Source: CAYLLT01 sp964591605 (GTDB lineage: Bacteria > Planctomycetota > Phycisphaerae > UBA1845 > PWPN01). Taken from it: 14,419 nucleotides of DNA. The notes under the pieces are model-generated. The model saw nothing but the letters and a program-made list of their open reading frames with translations, searched no databases and was not told the origin of the DNA. Where the stretch lies: contig CAZQEN010000190.1 in the NCBI GenBank assembly GCA_964591605.1, positions 1 through 14,419 on the forward strand, in the 5' to 3' direction. A program made the position numbers and the translations under genes. Shown here in pieces: positions 14,356 to 14,419 of this stretch (position 1 is its first letter; each line of letters opens with the position of its first letter).

Positions 14356-14419
14356 ACATCAGTGGACCATTGCACACATGGAGCCCTAAGCGCGAGCGAG
14401 GGTCTATCGCGTGAACCCC

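Noticed and set aside
1..14419. Search for a defence system, CRISPR array, prophage, transposase or tRNA
   Set aside because: No such protein motifs, regularly spaced repeats or tRNA-like cloverleaf were seen; all complete genes fit carbohydrate or envelope enzymology.

Overview
The window is a high-GC bacterial chromosome segment, probably metagenomic because it contains a scaffold gap of exactly 100 N. Nearly every complete gene encodes an exported enzyme acting on carbohydrates or the cell envelope. Ala-Ser-Arg-Pro-Ala / Thr-Gln-Pro-Ala linkers recur in several unrelated proteins. The set of secreted sialate O-acetylesterases, a GH29 fucosidase, a DUF4091/GH123-like protein and a rhamnogalacturonan-lyase-like toroid protein is typical of Planctomycetota (especially Phycisphaerae-like lineages) or neighbouring PVC bacteria. 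This placement is inference; no phylogenetic marker gene is present.

Layout from left to right. A minus-strand gene that resembles a class III PLP aminotransferase runs off the left edge (1-139). It is divergent, across about 160 bp, from a plus-strand FGGY sugar kinase (300-1715). The kinase converges on a minus-strand three-gene block read right to left: a PBP4-type D-Ala-D-Ala carboxypeptidase lipoprotein candidate (4419-5954), a secreted transglutaminase-like Cys protease-fold protein (3338-4369) and a sialate O-acetylesterase (1772-3295). The spacers are 49 and 42 bp, so this is probably an operon. A divergent intergenic region of about 430 bp (5955-6383) follows, then a plus-strand block. 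The block begins with a large fusion protein (YetA/PcRGLX-like glycan-active part plus an alpha/beta-hydrolase) interrupted by the N gap (6384-9693). Next come a DUF4091/GH123-like glycosidase (9828-11555) and a second sialate O-acetylesterase (11552-13060) that overlaps it by 4 nt through a TTG start. A minus-strand GH29 alpha-L-fucosidase (13065-14342) converges on this block with a 4-bp gap.

Working model (inference): the right half is an exported glycan-degradation locus. One fucosidase, one hexosaminidase-like hydrolase, one lyase/glycosidase-plus-esterase fusion and two acetylesterases would together strip an acetylated, fucose-containing heteropolysaccharide, and the FGGY kinase would handle a released sugar in the cytoplasm. 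No transporter, sulfatase, SusC/D pair or regulator lies in the window, so the substrate cannot be named from it. The minus-strand operon combines a peptidoglycan-remodelling enzyme with an esterase, which leaves open a cell-wall deacetylation role for the first esterase.

Other points of interest are two abutting perfect hairpins with related loops between the fusion gene and the DUF4091 gene, a palindromic GC-rich element inside the first esterase gene, and an active-site-region difference between the two esterase paralogues. No tRNA, rRNA, CRISPR array or transposase was recognised.
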